DNA of 64,000 nt, from contig QFQF01000001.1 of NCBI GenBank assembly GCA_003248935.1, positions 248,001-312,000 on the forward strand. The letters are read 5' to 3'. This document shows, piece after piece, positions 11,280 to 20,331 of the stretch. Position numbers and translations under genes: made by a program. This stretch comes from Sphingobium sp. (lineage in GTDB: Bacteria; Pseudomonadota; Alphaproteobacteria; Sphingomonadales; Sphingomonadaceae). The notes beneath the pieces are model-generated. The model saw only the letters and a list, made by a program, of their open reading frames with translations, was not told the origin of the DNA and ran no database searches. The number at the start of each line of letters is the position of its first letter. Position 1 is the first letter of the stretch.

Positions 11280-12431
11280 TTAATGCAAAACATCGGGTCT
11301 GGCCAGCGCGTCGCGATAGATATCGGCGTAGCGGGCGATCATCGTCGCCTCGTCGAAACCGATGACGGCCTTCCGCCGGTTCGCTTCGCCCACAGCCCGC
11401 CGAAGGCCGACATCGGCCGCCAGCCGCGCGAGCGCCGCCGCCAGTCCCGCCTCATCGTGGACGGGAACCACAAATGGCTGATTCTCCTGCGAGACCATGT
11501 CACGCACGTCGCCAACGTCCGTCGATACCACCGGCAGGCCTGCCGCCATGGCCTCCACCAGCGAGATGGGAAATTGTTCACTGTCGGACGACAAGGCGAA
11601 GATGTCGAACAGCCCGACAAAGCGCCACGGCTCCGCCATGAAACCAGCCATGTGGATGTCGGACAGGCCATGGGCCCGGGCCTCCGCCACGATGGCTTCC
11701 CGTTCCGGTCCCTCCCCCACGACCACCAGTTGCAGCCTGTCGCCAAGCGCCGCGACGGCCCGGACAAGGCGAGGAATATTCTTGACCGCCCGCAACCCCG
11801 CGAGCGTTCCGACAACCAGCTTGCCCGGCGCGCGCATGAAACCGGGTATCGCATCGGCACCCGGCGACGTTGCGTAGCGCGCCACCTCGATACCGTTGGG
11901 GATCAGGCGGATGCGCGCGTCCGGTTGCCGCCATGCCTCCCGCGCAATACCTTCCAGCCGCCGGGACGGCACGACGAGCGCCGCCGCAGCGCCCAGAGCG
12001 ACGCGGCGATAGCGGTTGCGGGCGGGCTTCAGCCCCTGCGCCTCGTCCTCGTTGAACCCGTCCTCATGATGGATAAGTGGCGGCAGGGACATGAAAGGCG
12101 CCCACAACCGCCGCGCCATGACGCCATCCAGCGCACCCCAGTTGTAGGTGAGGACAAGGTCATATCCGGCCATGAACCGCGCCAGCGCATGGAAGCGTCG
12201 CAGCCCCGGCCGCCCGGTCAGCGAGGGCGCGTCGGGAAACGACACCGGCACGCCCGCATCGATCGCCGCCCGCGCGCCCATCATGCCGGGCACACCACTC
12301 ACCACCGCATGATCGAGCCGATCGCCCCAGACATTCATCAGGCGGACGGCGCGCGCCTCCTTTCCACCCAGATTGAAGCTGGAATGGAGATGCAGCACGC
12401 GCGGCCGGGCGCGCGAAGCAGGATCAGCCAT
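11280..12431 (-). CDS. Glycosyltransferase family 4
   Basis: A 383-residue GT-B glycosyltransferase. The N-terminal domain begins RVLHLHSSFNLGGKE, with the glycine-rich acceptor loop. The C-terminal nucleotide-sugar domain has the GT4 E-x7-E motif in EQFPISLVE followed by AMAAGLPVVSTDVG. It probably transfers a sugar to a lipid or polysaccharide acceptor at the cytoplasmic membrane; donor and acceptor are not deducible. The ATG at 12431 overlaps the end of the upstream hydrolase gene by 8 bases, indicating coupled translation. No other polysaccharide genes are nearby. Confidence 0.88.
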   Translation of the reverse strand: MADPASRARPRVLHLHSSFNLGGKEARAVRLMNVWGDRLDHAVVSGVPGMMGARAAIDAGVPVSFPDAPSLTGRPGLRRFHALARFMAGYDLVLTYNWGALDGVMARRLWAPFMSLPPLIHHEDGFNEDEAQGLKPARNRYRRVALGAAAALVVPSRRLEGIAREAWRQPDARIRLIPNGIEVARYATSPGADAIPGFMRAPGKLVVGTLAGLRAVKNIPRLVRAVAALGDRLQLVVVGEGPEREAIVAEARAHGLSDIHMAGFMAEPWRFVGLFDIFALSSDSEQFPISLVEAMAAGLPVVSTDVGDVRDMVSQENQPFVVPVHDEAGLAAALARLAADVGLRRAVGEANRRKAVIGFDEATMIARYADIYRDALARPDVLH

Positions 12432-13338
12432 CTGCCGGCACGGACCCGGCAATGCGTTCCAGCAGCCGGTCGATCGCCCCGGCCGCGACCGGTTCGTCCA
12501 GCACAGGGGCATGGCCAACGCGCGGCACCGTCACCACCTCTGCACTCCCGCCGTTCTCGCGCACCATCCGGTCCGCCGTCGCCGCGCTCAATATGTCGGA
12601 TCGCTCGCCCCGCACGATCAGCGTCGGTACGCCCCGGAAGCCCTGCATCGCCGGCCACAGGTCGACACCTGCCTCCCCGCCCGGCACGCGCAGCGGCTCC
12701 GCTATGCGCATGTCGTAATCGAGGACGACCCGGCCGCTGCTGTTCAGGCGATACAGGCGCTTGGCCATGCCCAGCCATTTCTCCAGGTCATAATCGGGGT
12801 AGACGGCGGCATTCCCCTCCTCCAGCGCGCGCGCGGCGTGGACCCAGGTCGGATGCGTGCTGCCGGAGCCCACATAACCGCGAATACGCTCCAGCCCTTC
12901 CGGCTCGATCTGCGGCCCGACATCGTTCAGCACCGCGCCCGCCAGCCGGTCGGGCCGGGTCGACGCCATCAGCATGGCGATGATCCCGCCGAGCGACGTA
13001 CCCACGATCACGAACCGGGTGAGCGCGAGGTCCGTCAGCAGCCGCTCCAGATCCTGAAGGTAGGACAGCGGCACATAGGTCATCGGATCCTTCGCATAGG
13101 CGCTTTCCGCACGCCCGCGCAGGTCCGGGCAGATCAGCCGCCACTCCCCGGCAAGCCGCGTCGCCAGCGGCTCGAAATCGCGGGCATTGCGGGTAAGGCC
13201 CGGCAGGCACAGCAAAGGCGGCCTGTCGGCGCGCCCGGGATAGTCGCGATAATGGAGCCTCAGCCCGTCGTTGGACCAGGAATAGCCGTCATGCCAGCCC
13301 TGCCCCGTCCGGTTATTTCCGCCTCCAGCCTCGGCCAC
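12424..13338 (-). CDS. Alpha/beta-fold hydrolase
   Basis: A 304-residue alpha/beta hydrolase. The core starts GLRLHYRDYPG; the oxyanion region is LLCLPGLTRNARDFEPLA, the nucleophile elbow VGTSLGG near residue 125, and the catalytic His lies in RVGHAPVLDEP near the end. The substrate is unknown. The GTG at 13338 is chosen because AAGGA lies 6 bases upstream; an ATG at 13377 would overlap the first codon of the divergent SelO gene and has no ribosome site. It is co-transcribed with the glycosyltransferase gene. Confidence 0.87.
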   Translation of the reverse strand: MAEAGGGNNRTGQGWHDGYSWSNDGLRLHYRDYPGRADRPPLLCLPGLTRNARDFEPLATRLAGEWRLICPDLRGRAESAYAKDPMTYVPLSYLQDLERLLTDLALTRFVIVGTSLGGIIAMLMASTRPDRLAGAVLNDVGPQIEPEGLERIRGYVGSGSTHPTWVHAARALEEGNAAVYPDYDLEKWLGMAKRLYRLNSSGRVVLDYDMRIAEPLRVPGGEAGVDLWPAMQGFRGVPTLIVRGERSDILSAATADRMVRENGGSAEVVTVPRVGHAPVLDEPVAAGAIDRLLERIAGSVPADG

Positions 13339-13375
13339 GCTTGATCCTTCCGCCTTGCCGCCCCCATATCGCGCC

Positions 13376-14776
13376 ATGCGCAACGCCCCGCAAGCTGGCA
13401 AATATCGCCCCGAAACCGAAATCCTCTCGCTGGGCGAGGGCATGGCCGATGCCGTTGCCGCGGCCGGCTTCCCCGATACCATCCTGCGTTTCCGCAACGG
13501 CAGGCATGCGGCGAGCGTCGGACTGGATGACCTGTCCGACGCCGAATGGATCGCCCATTTCGGTCGCTTCGCGCCATTGCCCGGGTCGCTAGATACGCCG
13601 CTGGCGCTGCGTTATCACGGACATCAGTTCCGGTCCTACAACCCCGACATCGGCGACGGGCGCGGCTTCCTGTTCGCGCAATTGCGTGATTCGGCCGGGC
13701 GGCTGCTGGACCTGGGCACCAAGGGATCGGGACGCACACCCTTCAGCCGCTTCGGCGACGGCCGCCTGACGCTGAAGGGCGGCATGCGGGAAATACTGGC
13801 GACCGAAATGCTGGAGGCGCTGGGCGTCTACACCAGCAAGACCTTCTCCCTGATCGAAACCGGAGAGGCGCTGGAACGTAACGACGAGCCCTCGCCCACC
13901 CGCGCCGCGGTGATGGTGCGCCTCAGCCACGGCCACATCCGCATCGGCACGTTCCAGCGCGCCGCCTTCGAACAGAACCTCCCGTTGATGGAGCGGCTGG
14001 TCGGCTATGCCCTCAACGCGCTGTATGGAGAGGCGCCGGGCGATAACCCGGCCGCGCAGTTGCTGGGCCGCGTGGTCGAGCGCACGGCCGATCTCGCCGC
14101 CAGCTATATGGTTGCGGGCTTCGTTCATGGCGTCCTCAACAGCGACAATATCAACGTCACCGGCGAGAGCTTCGATTATGGCCCATGGCGCTTCACGCCC
14201 GCCTGGGATCCCGCCTTCACCGCCGCCTATTTCGATCATCAGGGGCTTTATGCTTTTGGACGGCAAGCGGAAGCGATCCACTGGGATGTCGCGCAGCTGG
14301 CCGTCTCGCTGCGCCTGCTGGTGGAGGCGCCGCCACTGATCGCGGAGCTGGAGCGCTATCCGGACCTTTACGTCGCCGCCCTCACCCGCCGCTTCCTCTG
14401 GCGGCTCGGGCTGGAGGCGCGGGAGGGCACGGATGCGGCCGCCTTCGTACGAAGCGCGGTTCAGGCGATGATGGCGAGCGGTACCGGCATCGACCGTTTC
14501 TTCCACGACTGGCGTCATGGCGAGCTGCGCGGCTCGGGCTATGAGGGGGCGGACTGGGCGGAACTTCGCGCCGCCCTTCCCGGCTTCACGCCCACGGGCA
14601 GCCGGGCCGATCACCCCTATTGGGGTCAGGAGAGCACCTGCTCCATGCACATCGATGAGGTCGAGGCGATCTGGTCGGCGATCGACGGCGCGGACGACTG
14701 GAGTCCCCTCCACGCGAAGGTCGCCGCGATCAGGGCGATGGGGGACGCGCACGGCGATCCGCCACCCCCGCCCTGA
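13376..14776 (+). CDS. selO: SelO family protein adenylyltransferase (YdiU/UPF0061)
   Basis: SelO pseudokinases transfer AMP from ATP to protein Ser/Thr/Tyr residues and are linked to redox homeostasis. This 466-residue protein is close to full bacterial length. It contains LGTKGSGRTPFSRFGDGRLT (about 115-134), the GGMREILATEMLEALG segment, VMVRLSHGHIRIGTFQ, and the SDNINVTGESFDYGPW loop that holds metal-binding residues. The ATG at 13376 gives a typical N-terminus; no good ribosome site is visible. Its start is only 37 bases from that of the divergent hydrolase gene. Confidence 0.92.
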   Translation: MRNAPQAGKYRPETEILSLGEGMADAVAAAGFPDTILRFRNGRHAASVGLDDLSDAEWIAHFGRFAPLPGSLDTPLALRYHGHQFRSYNPDIGDGRGFLFAQLRDSAGRLLDLGTKGSGRTPFSRFGDGRLTLKGGMREILATEMLEALGVYTSKTFSLIETGEALERNDEPSPTRAAVMVRLSHGHIRIGTFQRAAFEQNLPLMERLVGYALNALYGEAPGDNPAAQLLGRVVERTADLAASYMVAGFVHGVLNSDNINVTGESFDYGPWRFTPAWDPAFTAAYFDHQGLYAFGRQAEAIHWDVAQLAVSLRLLVEAPPLIAELERYPDLYVAALTRRFLWRLGLEAREGTDAAAFVRSAVQAMMASGTGIDRFFHDWRHGELRGSGYEGADWAELRAALPGFTPTGSRADHPYWGQESTCSMHIDEVEAIWSAIDGADDWSPLHAKVAAIRAMGDAHGDPPPPP

Positions 14777-14825
14777 TACCCAGCCGCCTCTTCCCAATTT
14801 GCTCCAATTCGGCCATATCCAGCCC

Positions 14826-16259
14826 ATGGCATCGACTTTGATTTCGACCGAACCCGCGACCGGTGTCCATCTGTGGGAAGCGGACATCAGCAATGTCGAT
14901 GCGGAGGTGGAACGGGCCCGTTCCGGCTGGCCTGCCTGGGCCGCCCAACCCCTTTCCGTCCGCATGGAAACGCTGCGCCGCTTCGCCAATGCGGTACGCG
15001 GGGCGGAAGAACGGCTGACCGACCTGATCGCGCGCGAGACCGGCAAGCCGCTCTGGGACGCCCGGACGGAGGTCGCGGCCGTCATCGGGAAGGTCGACAT
15101 CTCCATCGCCGCCTATTCCGAACGTACCGGGCATAAGCGGCTGGAGGGCGCGATGGGCGCACGACAGGCTGTCCGGCACAAGCCCCATGGCGTCATGGCC
15201 GTCCTTGGCCCCTATAATTTCCCCGCACATCTGCCCAACGGACACATCGTTCCCGCGCTGCTCGCGGGCAATGCCGTCGTCTTCAAGCCATCTGAGAAGA
15301 CGCCGGCGGTCGGCGCCCTGCTGGTCGAGCTCTATCACCGGGCGGGTGTGCCGCAGGACGTGGTCCGCCTGATCGTCGGCGGCCCGGCGGAAGGCCGGGC
15401 GCTGACCGCGCATGCCGACGTGAACGGTATCCTGTTCACCGGATCGGCCGCGACCGGCATCGCCATCAACAAGGCGTTCGCCGACCGTCCGGACAAGATC
15501 CTGGCGCTGGAAATGGGCGGCAACAACCCGATCGTGGTGTGGGACACGCCCGACATCGCCAGCGCCGCCGCGCTGGTGGCGCAATCCGCCTTCCTGTCTG
15601 CCGGACAGCGCTGCACGGCCGCCAAGCGGCTGATCGTCAGGGACAGTCTGGCGCCGCTGCTGGTGCCGGAGATCAAGAAGCTGGCTAACCGGCTGATTGT
15701 CGACCATCCCCATGCCGACCCGGCGCCCTATATGGGACCGGTGATCGACAATCAGGCGGCGGATGGCCTGTCCGAAAGCTTCCTCATCCTGATGAGCAAC
15801 GGCGGGCGGCCGATCAAACACATGGCCCGGCCCCAGTTCGACCGGCCGTTCCTCTCCCCGGGTATCATCGATGTGACCGACATGCCCGAACGGCCGGACA
15901 TCGAACTGTTCGGCCCCCTGCTCCAGGTCATCCGCGTCCCCGATTTCGATGCCGCCATCGCAGAGGCGAACAATACCCGCTACGGCCTGTCTGCGGCTCT
16001 GGTCGGCGGATCACCGCAGCTTTACGACCAGTTCTGGGCGAACATCCGCGCCGGCATCGTCAACTGGAACCGGCCGACCAACGGCGCGTCCTCCGCCGCG
16101 CCCTTCGGCGGCGTCGGCATTTCGGGCAATCATCGGCCAAGCGCTTATTACGCGGCCGATTATTGCGCCTATCCGGTGGTGTCGTCGGAGGCCGACCAGC
16201 CCCGCACGTCGATCGGCATCGGCCTTAAGGAAATCGACACCGCCGCCATGGGAGACTGA
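14826..16259 (+). CDS. astD: Succinylglutamate-semialdehyde dehydrogenase
   Basis: NAD-dependent oxidation of N-succinylglutamate semialdehyde to N-succinylglutamate in the arginine succinyltransferase pathway. The 477-residue aldehyde dehydrogenase shows the cofactor segment GPYNFPAHLPNGHI, FTGSAATG, the catalytic Glu in LEMGGNNP near residue 233 and the catalytic Cys in SAGQRCTAAKR near 265. The AstD-typical N-NFPAHLPNGH stretch distinguishes it from other ALDH families. No astA, astB or astE lies next to it, so the rest of the pathway must be elsewhere. It is 49 bases after selO and possibly co-transcribed. Confidence 0.92.
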   Translation: MASTLISTEPATGVHLWEADISNVDAEVERARSGWPAWAAQPLSVRMETLRRFANAVRGAEERLTDLIARETGKPLWDARTEVAAVIGKVDISIAAYSERTGHKRLEGAMGARQAVRHKPHGVMAVLGPYNFPAHLPNGHIVPALLAGNAVVFKPSEKTPAVGALLVELYHRAGVPQDVVRLIVGGPAEGRALTAHADVNGILFTGSAATGIAINKAFADRPDKILALEMGGNNPIVVWDTPDIASAAALVAQSAFLSAGQRCTAAKRLIVRDSLAPLLVPEIKKLANRLIVDHPHADPAPYMGPVIDNQAADGLSESFLILMSNGGRPIKHMARPQFDRPFLSPGIIDVTDMPERPDIELFGPLLQVIRVPDFDAAIAEANNTRYGLSAALVGGSPQLYDQFWANIRAGIVNWNRPTNGASSAAPFGGVGISGNHRPSAYYAADYCAYPVVSSEADQPRTSIGIGLKEIDTAAMGD

Positions 16260-16391
16260 GCGGGAATCCGAGGATATCGTCAGATTCCGGGACCGCAATC
16301 CCGCCCCGAAACATTTCCTAGCATCGCCCATACTCATTCTCGGTTGCGGTGCAGCAGGGCAAGGCGCATGTGGGCGAACGTGAAGAATAAT

Positions 16392-17156
16392 ATGTCAGGG
16401 ACAGTGTTTCTTGTCGGCGCGGGACCGGGCGATCCGGAGCTCCTGACGCTACGGGCGGCGCGACTGCTCGCCGCCGCGTCCATCGTCGTGCATGACGGCC
16501 TGGTGGACGATGCGATCCTGTCCATGATCCGCCCCGACGCCCGCCGCATATCGGTCGCCAAAAGCCGCAGCCGCCACTCTCTGCCGCAGGAGGAGATCAA
16601 CGCCCTGCTGGTGCGGGAGGCGCTTGCCGGCAATGACGTCGTCCGCCTGAAGGGCGGCGATCCGTTCGTTTTCGGCCGGGGCGGCGAGGAAGTTGACGCC
16701 TGCCGCGCCGCAGGTGTGCCGGTGGAGGTCGTTCCGGGCATCAGCGCGGCAATCGGCTGCGCGGCCGAGGCACGCCTGCCGCTGACGCACCGGGACGCAT
16801 CGAGCGCAGTCACATTCGTCGCGGGCCAGTGCAAGGGGCTGACCGATCAGGACTGGTCGGGTCTTGCCGGAAAGGGCCGCACGCTCGTCATCTACATGGG
16901 TGTCGCGACGGCGGCCGACATCGCCGAGAAGCTGATCGCCGACGGCGTGTCGCCCGCCATTCCCGTGGCTGTGCTGGAAAAGGGGACGCGCGGCGACAGC
17001 CGTTCGCTCCGTACGCTGCTCACCGACCTTGGCGACATGGTGGTACGCGAGCATGTGCAGAGCCCGGCGCTGATCGTCGTGGGCGAAGTGGCGGCCTATG
17101 CCGACGCCGAGGACAAACTTGCGGCCTTTGCCGCCTATGCGGAGAAGAATGCGTGA
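16392..17156 (+). CDS. cobA: Uroporphyrinogen-III C-methyltransferase
   Basis: Methylates uroporphyrinogen III at C-2 and C-7 with SAM to give precorrin-2, the precursor of siroheme. The 254 residues have the family's VGAGPGDPELLTLRA at 6-20 and DVVRLKGGDPFVFGRGGEE near 80-98. Position ahead of cysI indicates it supplies siroheme for sulfite reductase. It is the stand-alone methyltransferase; the CysG dehydrogenase/chelatase module is absent. ATG 16392 gives the canonical N-terminus, and an in-frame GTG at 16380 and ATG at 16368 are alternatives. The stop overlaps the next start (GTGA). Confidence 0.95.
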   Translation: MSGTVFLVGAGPGDPELLTLRAARLLAAASIVVHDGLVDDAILSMIRPDARRISVAKSRSRHSLPQEEINALLVREALAGNDVVRLKGGDPFVFGRGGEEVDACRAAGVPVEVVPGISAAIGCAAEARLPLTHRDASSAVTFVAGQCKGLTDQDWSGLAGKGRTLVIYMGVATAADIAEKLIADGVSPAIPVAVLEKGTRGDSRSLRTLLTDLGDMVVREHVQSPALIVVGEVAAYADAEDKLAAFAAYAEKNA

Positions 17157-17443
17157 TCTTGCTGACGGGGAATGATCTGGCGACGGGCGCCGTCATCTGG
17201 TGGACGGGCGGCGAGGGCTGGTCATTGCACGTCGGCGACGCAGTGGACGCCGGTGCCGAGGCGGAGGCCATACTGGCGCGCGAGACCGCGGCCCGGCGCG
17301 TGAACGGCGGCTATCCGGTCGAGGCCGAACAGGACGCCAGCGGCCCCCTGCCCCTGCATATCAAGGAGCGCATCCGGGCGAGCGGCCCGACGGTGCGTAC
17401 CGATCTTGCCATCAACACTGAAATTCCCATCGTAAAGGCCTGA
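17153..17443 (+). CDS. DUF2849 family protein of the sulfite reductase operon
   Basis: A 96-residue protein of the DUF2849 family, found between siroheme synthase and sulfite reductase genes in alphaproteobacteria. It begins MILLTGNDLATGAVIWWT and has a hydrophilic, Ala/Glu-rich middle. It starts with GTG at 17153, overlapping the cobA stop by 4 bases, with GGAGAAG as ribosome site inside cobA. No cofactor motif or cysteine is seen. Its strict position suggests an accessory role in sulfite reduction, but none is established. Confidence 0.88.
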   Translation: MILLTGNDLATGAVIWWTGGEGWSLHVGDAVDAGAEAEAILARETAARRVNGGYPVEAEQDASGPLPLHIKERIRASGPTVRTDLAINTEIPIVKA

Positions 17444-17447
17444 TTCC

Positions 17448-19079
17448 ATGTATCGTTACGACCAGTACGACCAGGAAATCGTGGATGCCCGCGTCGCGGA
17501 GTTCCGCGACCAGGCCCGCCGCCGCCTGGCGGGCGAGCTGACCGAGGACCAGTTCAAGCCGCTGCGCCTGATGAACGGGCTCTACCTCCAGCTGCACGCC
17601 TATATGCTGCGCGTGGCGGTCCCTTATGGCACGCTGTCCGCCCGGCAGATGCGGATGCTGGGCCACATCGCCCGCAAGTACGACAAGGGCTACGGCCATT
17701 TCACGACCCGCCAGAACATCCAGTACAACTGGATCAAGCTGGAGGACGCGGCCGACATCCTCGCCGAGCTGGCGACGGTCGAGATGCACGCCATCCAGAC
17801 CAGCGGCAACTGCATCCGCAACATCAGTTCGGACCAGTATGCCGGTGTCGCCGCCGACGAGATCGCCGACCCCCGGCCCTGGGCGGAACTGCTGCGCCAG
17901 TGGTCGACCTTCCACCCGGAGTTCACCTACCTGCCGCGCAAGTTCAAGATCGCCGTCATCGCGGCGGACGAGGACCGCGCAGCCATGCGCCTGCACGACA
18001 TCGGCATCCAGCTGGTGACGCGCGACGGCAAGGTCGGGGCGAAGTTCTTCGTTGGCGGCGGCATGGGCCGCACGCCGATGATCGCGCCGGAAATCAAGGA
18101 TTTCGTCACGGAGGACGAGATCATTTCCTATGCCGAGGCATGCCTGCGCGTCTACAACCGCTACGGCCGCCGCGACAACAAGTACAAGGCGCGTATCAAG
18201 ATTCTGGTGCATGAGATCGGCGCCGACGAGTATCGCCGTCAGGTCGAGGAAGAGTTCGCCCACATGAAGACGTTGGGCCTCGACCCGCCGGTGGCCGAGC
18301 TGGACCGTATCCGCGCCCAGTTCGCCGATCCGGCGTTCGAGAGCGGGCTGCCCGAGACGGTCGACCGTTCCGATCCCGACTTCGCGCTGTGGCTGGACAA
18401 CAATGTCGCCGCGCACAAGGCGCCGGGCTATGCGATCGTCAACATCAGCCTGAAGCCGGTGGGCGGCATTCCGGGCGATGCGTCGGCCGACCAGATCGAC
18501 CTGGTCGCGGACCTCGCCGAACGCTACTCGCTGGACGAGATTCGCGTCACCCATGCGCAGAACCTGGTCCTGCCCTATGTGAAGAAGGCGGACCTCTACG
18601 CCCTGTGGCAGGCGCTGCATGCGGAGGGTCTGGGCGAGGCCAATCTGGACCTCATCACCGACATGATCGCCTGCCCCGGCCTCGATTACTGCGCGCTCGC
18701 CAATGCGCGCTCGATCCCGGTGGCGCAGAAGATCGCGCAGCGCTTCGCCGACCCGGCGCGGCAGCGTGACCTGGGCGAGCTGAAGCTCAAGATTTCCGGC
18801 TGCATCAACGCCTGCGGCCATCATCATGCCGGGCATATCGGCATATTGGGCGTCGACCGTAAGGGCGTGGAGAACTACCAGCTCCTGCTCGGCGGCTCCG
18901 GCGCGGAGGATGCCAGCATCGGCACGATCACCGGACCCGGCTTCAGCGAGGACGGCGTCGTCGATGCGATCGAGAAGGTCACCGACATCTACGTCGCCAA
19001 CCGGCAGGAGGGCGAGCGTTTCGTCGACACCTATCGCCGCATCGGCATGAAGCCCTTCAAGGAGGCGATCTATGGTTGA
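17448..19079 (+). CDS. cysI: Nitrite/sulfite reductase hemoprotein (assimilatory sulfite reductase)
   Basis: Six-electron reduction of sulfite to sulfide at a siroheme-[4Fe-4S] centre. The 543 residues contain two ferredoxin-like half domains, the siroheme-pocket stretch HFTTRQNIQYNW near 81-92, and the four cluster cysteines in CPGLDYC (about 409-415) and CINACGHHH (about 451-459). It clusters with cobA and cysH, so sulfite is the likely substrate rather than nitrite. No CysJ flavoprotein is present in the operon, so electrons probably come from ferredoxin or another donor. Its end overlaps the DUF934 gene by 8 bases. Confidence 0.93.
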   Translation: MYRYDQYDQEIVDARVAEFRDQARRRLAGELTEDQFKPLRLMNGLYLQLHAYMLRVAVPYGTLSARQMRMLGHIARKYDKGYGHFTTRQNIQYNWIKLEDAADILAELATVEMHAIQTSGNCIRNISSDQYAGVAADEIADPRPWAELLRQWSTFHPEFTYLPRKFKIAVIAADEDRAAMRLHDIGIQLVTRDGKVGAKFFVGGGMGRTPMIAPEIKDFVTEDEIISYAEACLRVYNRYGRRDNKYKARIKILVHEIGADEYRRQVEEEFAHMKTLGLDPPVAELDRIRAQFADPAFESGLPETVDRSDPDFALWLDNNVAAHKAPGYAIVNISLKPVGGIPGDASADQIDLVADLAERYSLDEIRVTHAQNLVLPYVKKADLYALWQALHAEGLGEANLDLITDMIACPGLDYCALANARSIPVAQKIAQRFADPARQRDLGELKLKISGCINACGHHHAGHIGILGVDRKGVENYQLLLGGSGAEDASIGTITGPGFSEDGVVDAIEKVTDIYVANRQEGERFVDTYRRIGMKPFKEAIYG

Positions 19080-19512
19080 TGTCCTCTCGTTCCGCGACGA
19101 CACGCCGACGCAGGAACCGGTGGTGACGCTCGATGCCTTTGCCGGGCAGAGCAACGCGACCGCAGTCCGCATCGAGCCCGGCGAGGACGCACGCCTGCTC
19201 CTCCCCTATCTCGACCGCCTGTCGCTGGTGGAGGTCAACTTCCCCGTGTTCGGCGACGGCCGGGGCTATTCCGTCGCGCGTATCCTGCGTGAAGCGGGCT
19301 ATGCGGGCGAATTGCGTGCCGTCGGCGACGTGCTGGTGGATCAGCTTCCGGCCATGCGCCGGTGCGGCTTCGACGTGTTCAAGCCCAATGCCCCGCTCGA
19401 CGATGCCGTCGTCGATCATGCCCTCAATCTCTATGCCGACGTCTATCAGAAGACGATCGACGCCCGCTCGCCCGTCTGGGCCAAGCGGCACCCGGAGAGC
19501 AACAATGCCTGA
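19072..19512 (+). CDS. DUF934 family protein of the sulfite reductase operon
   Basis: A 146-residue protein of the DUF934 family, regularly placed after cysI in alpha- and betaproteobacteria. Recognisable stretches are LVEVNFPVFGDGRGYS and ARILREAGYAGELRAVGDVL, then DQLPAMRRCGFD. Function is unknown; linkage suggests a role in sulfite reductase activity or electron supply. It overlaps cysI at its start and cysH at its end by 8 bases each, so it is translationally coupled to both. Confidence 0.9.
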   Translation: MVDVLSFRDDTPTQEPVVTLDAFAGQSNATAVRIEPGEDARLLLPYLDRLSLVEVNFPVFGDGRGYSVARILREAGYAGELRAVGDVLVDQLPAMRRCGFDVFKPNAPLDDAVVDHALNLYADVYQKTIDARSPVWAKRHPESNNA

Positions 19513-20287
19513 CGCCGCAGTCCGCGCGCGCGATGTCATCGACGCGCGCCCCGCCTTTACCCAGGCGGATGCGGATGCACTGAACGCCCGGTTTGAGGGC
19601 GTGGAAACGCTGGCCATGCTGCGCGCGCTGTTTTCCGAAGGCGCGCTGGGCAATGTCGCGACAGTGTCGTCCTTCGGTACGGAGAGCGCGGTGCTGCTGC
19701 ATCTGGTCGCCCGCGCCGATCCTTCGGTTCCGGTGATCTTCGTCGACACGCTGAAGATGTTTCCCGAGACCCTTGCCTATCGCGAGACGCTGGTGAAGGC
19801 ATTCGGCATCCAGAACAGCTTTGCGGTCGAACCCGACGCCGCCGTGCTGGCGAAGAAGGACGAAACTGGCCTGCGCTGGTCCTACGATCCCGACGGCTGC
19901 TGCGAAATCCGCAAGGTCGAGCCGATGAACCGCGCGAAGCGTGGTCTCGATACCTGGATTTCGGGACGCAAGGCGTTCCAGTCGGTCACGCGGCAGAACA
20001 TCGCCCGTTTCGAGATCGAGGACGGCCGCCTGAAGCTCAACCCGCTGGGCGACTGGACCAAGGCCGATCTGGATGCCTATTTCGTCGAGCATGACCTGCC
20101 CCGGCATCCGCTGGAGGAGCAGGGTTATCTGTCGATCGGCTGCGAGCCCTGCACGTCGAAGGTGAAGCCGGGCGAGGATCCGCGCGCCGGACGCTGGCGC
20201 GGATGGGACAAGGTCGAGTGCGGCATCCATACCGCCTCGACACCGATCGGCGATCCCGATGATCCGGCAAACCTGCCGGCCTTCTGA
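19505..20287 (+). CDS. cysH: Assimilatory (phospho)adenylyl-sulfate reductase
   Basis: Reduces adenylyl sulfate (APS) or PAPS to sulfite with thioredoxin. The 260-residue protein has SSFGTESAVLLHL in the PP-loop region near residue 55, the catalytic motif ECGIH near 238, and two cysteine pairs, DGCCEIRK and GCEPC. The CC...CxxC pattern marks the [4Fe-4S]-containing type, which usually prefers APS, rather than the cluster-free E. coli enzyme. It is the last gene of the cobA-DUF2849-cysI-DUF934-cysH operon and is followed by a GC-rich hairpin. Confidence 0.93.
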   Translation: MPDAAVRARDVIDARPAFTQADADALNARFEGVETLAMLRALFSEGALGNVATVSSFGTESAVLLHLVARADPSVPVIFVDTLKMFPETLAYRETLVKAFGIQNSFAVEPDAAVLAKKDETGLRWSYDPDGCCEIRKVEPMNRAKRGLDTWISGRKAFQSVTRQNIARFEIEDGRLKLNPLGDWTKADLDAYFVEHDLPRHPLEEQGYLSIGCEPCTSKVKPGEDPRAGRWRGWDKVECGIHTASTPIGDPDDPANLPAF

Positions 20288-20296
20288 GGACAAGCG

Positions 20297-20316
20297 AGGG
20301 CGCCCGCGGGCGCCCT
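20297..20316. terminator. Hairpin between convergent cysH and dnaB
   Basis: AGGGCGCC at 20297-20304 pairs with GGCGCCCT at 20309-20316 around a 4-nt CGCG loop; short GAGGA/TCCTC arms extend it outside. There is no long T-run on either strand, but placement between two convergent stops supports a bidirectional terminator. The 8-bp stem is identical to that of the rpmE terminator. Confidence 0.6.
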
Positions 20317-20331
20317 TATCCTCACTCGCCC

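Noticed and set aside
12424..13497. Longer hydrolase reading frame beginning at 13497
   Set aside because: The extra N-terminus overlaps the divergent SelO gene and lacks a ribosome site, while GTG 13338 has AAGGA at proper spacing.
17412..19172. 586-codon open frame opposite cysI
   Set aside because: Antisense to a well-supported reductase with intact cluster cysteines.
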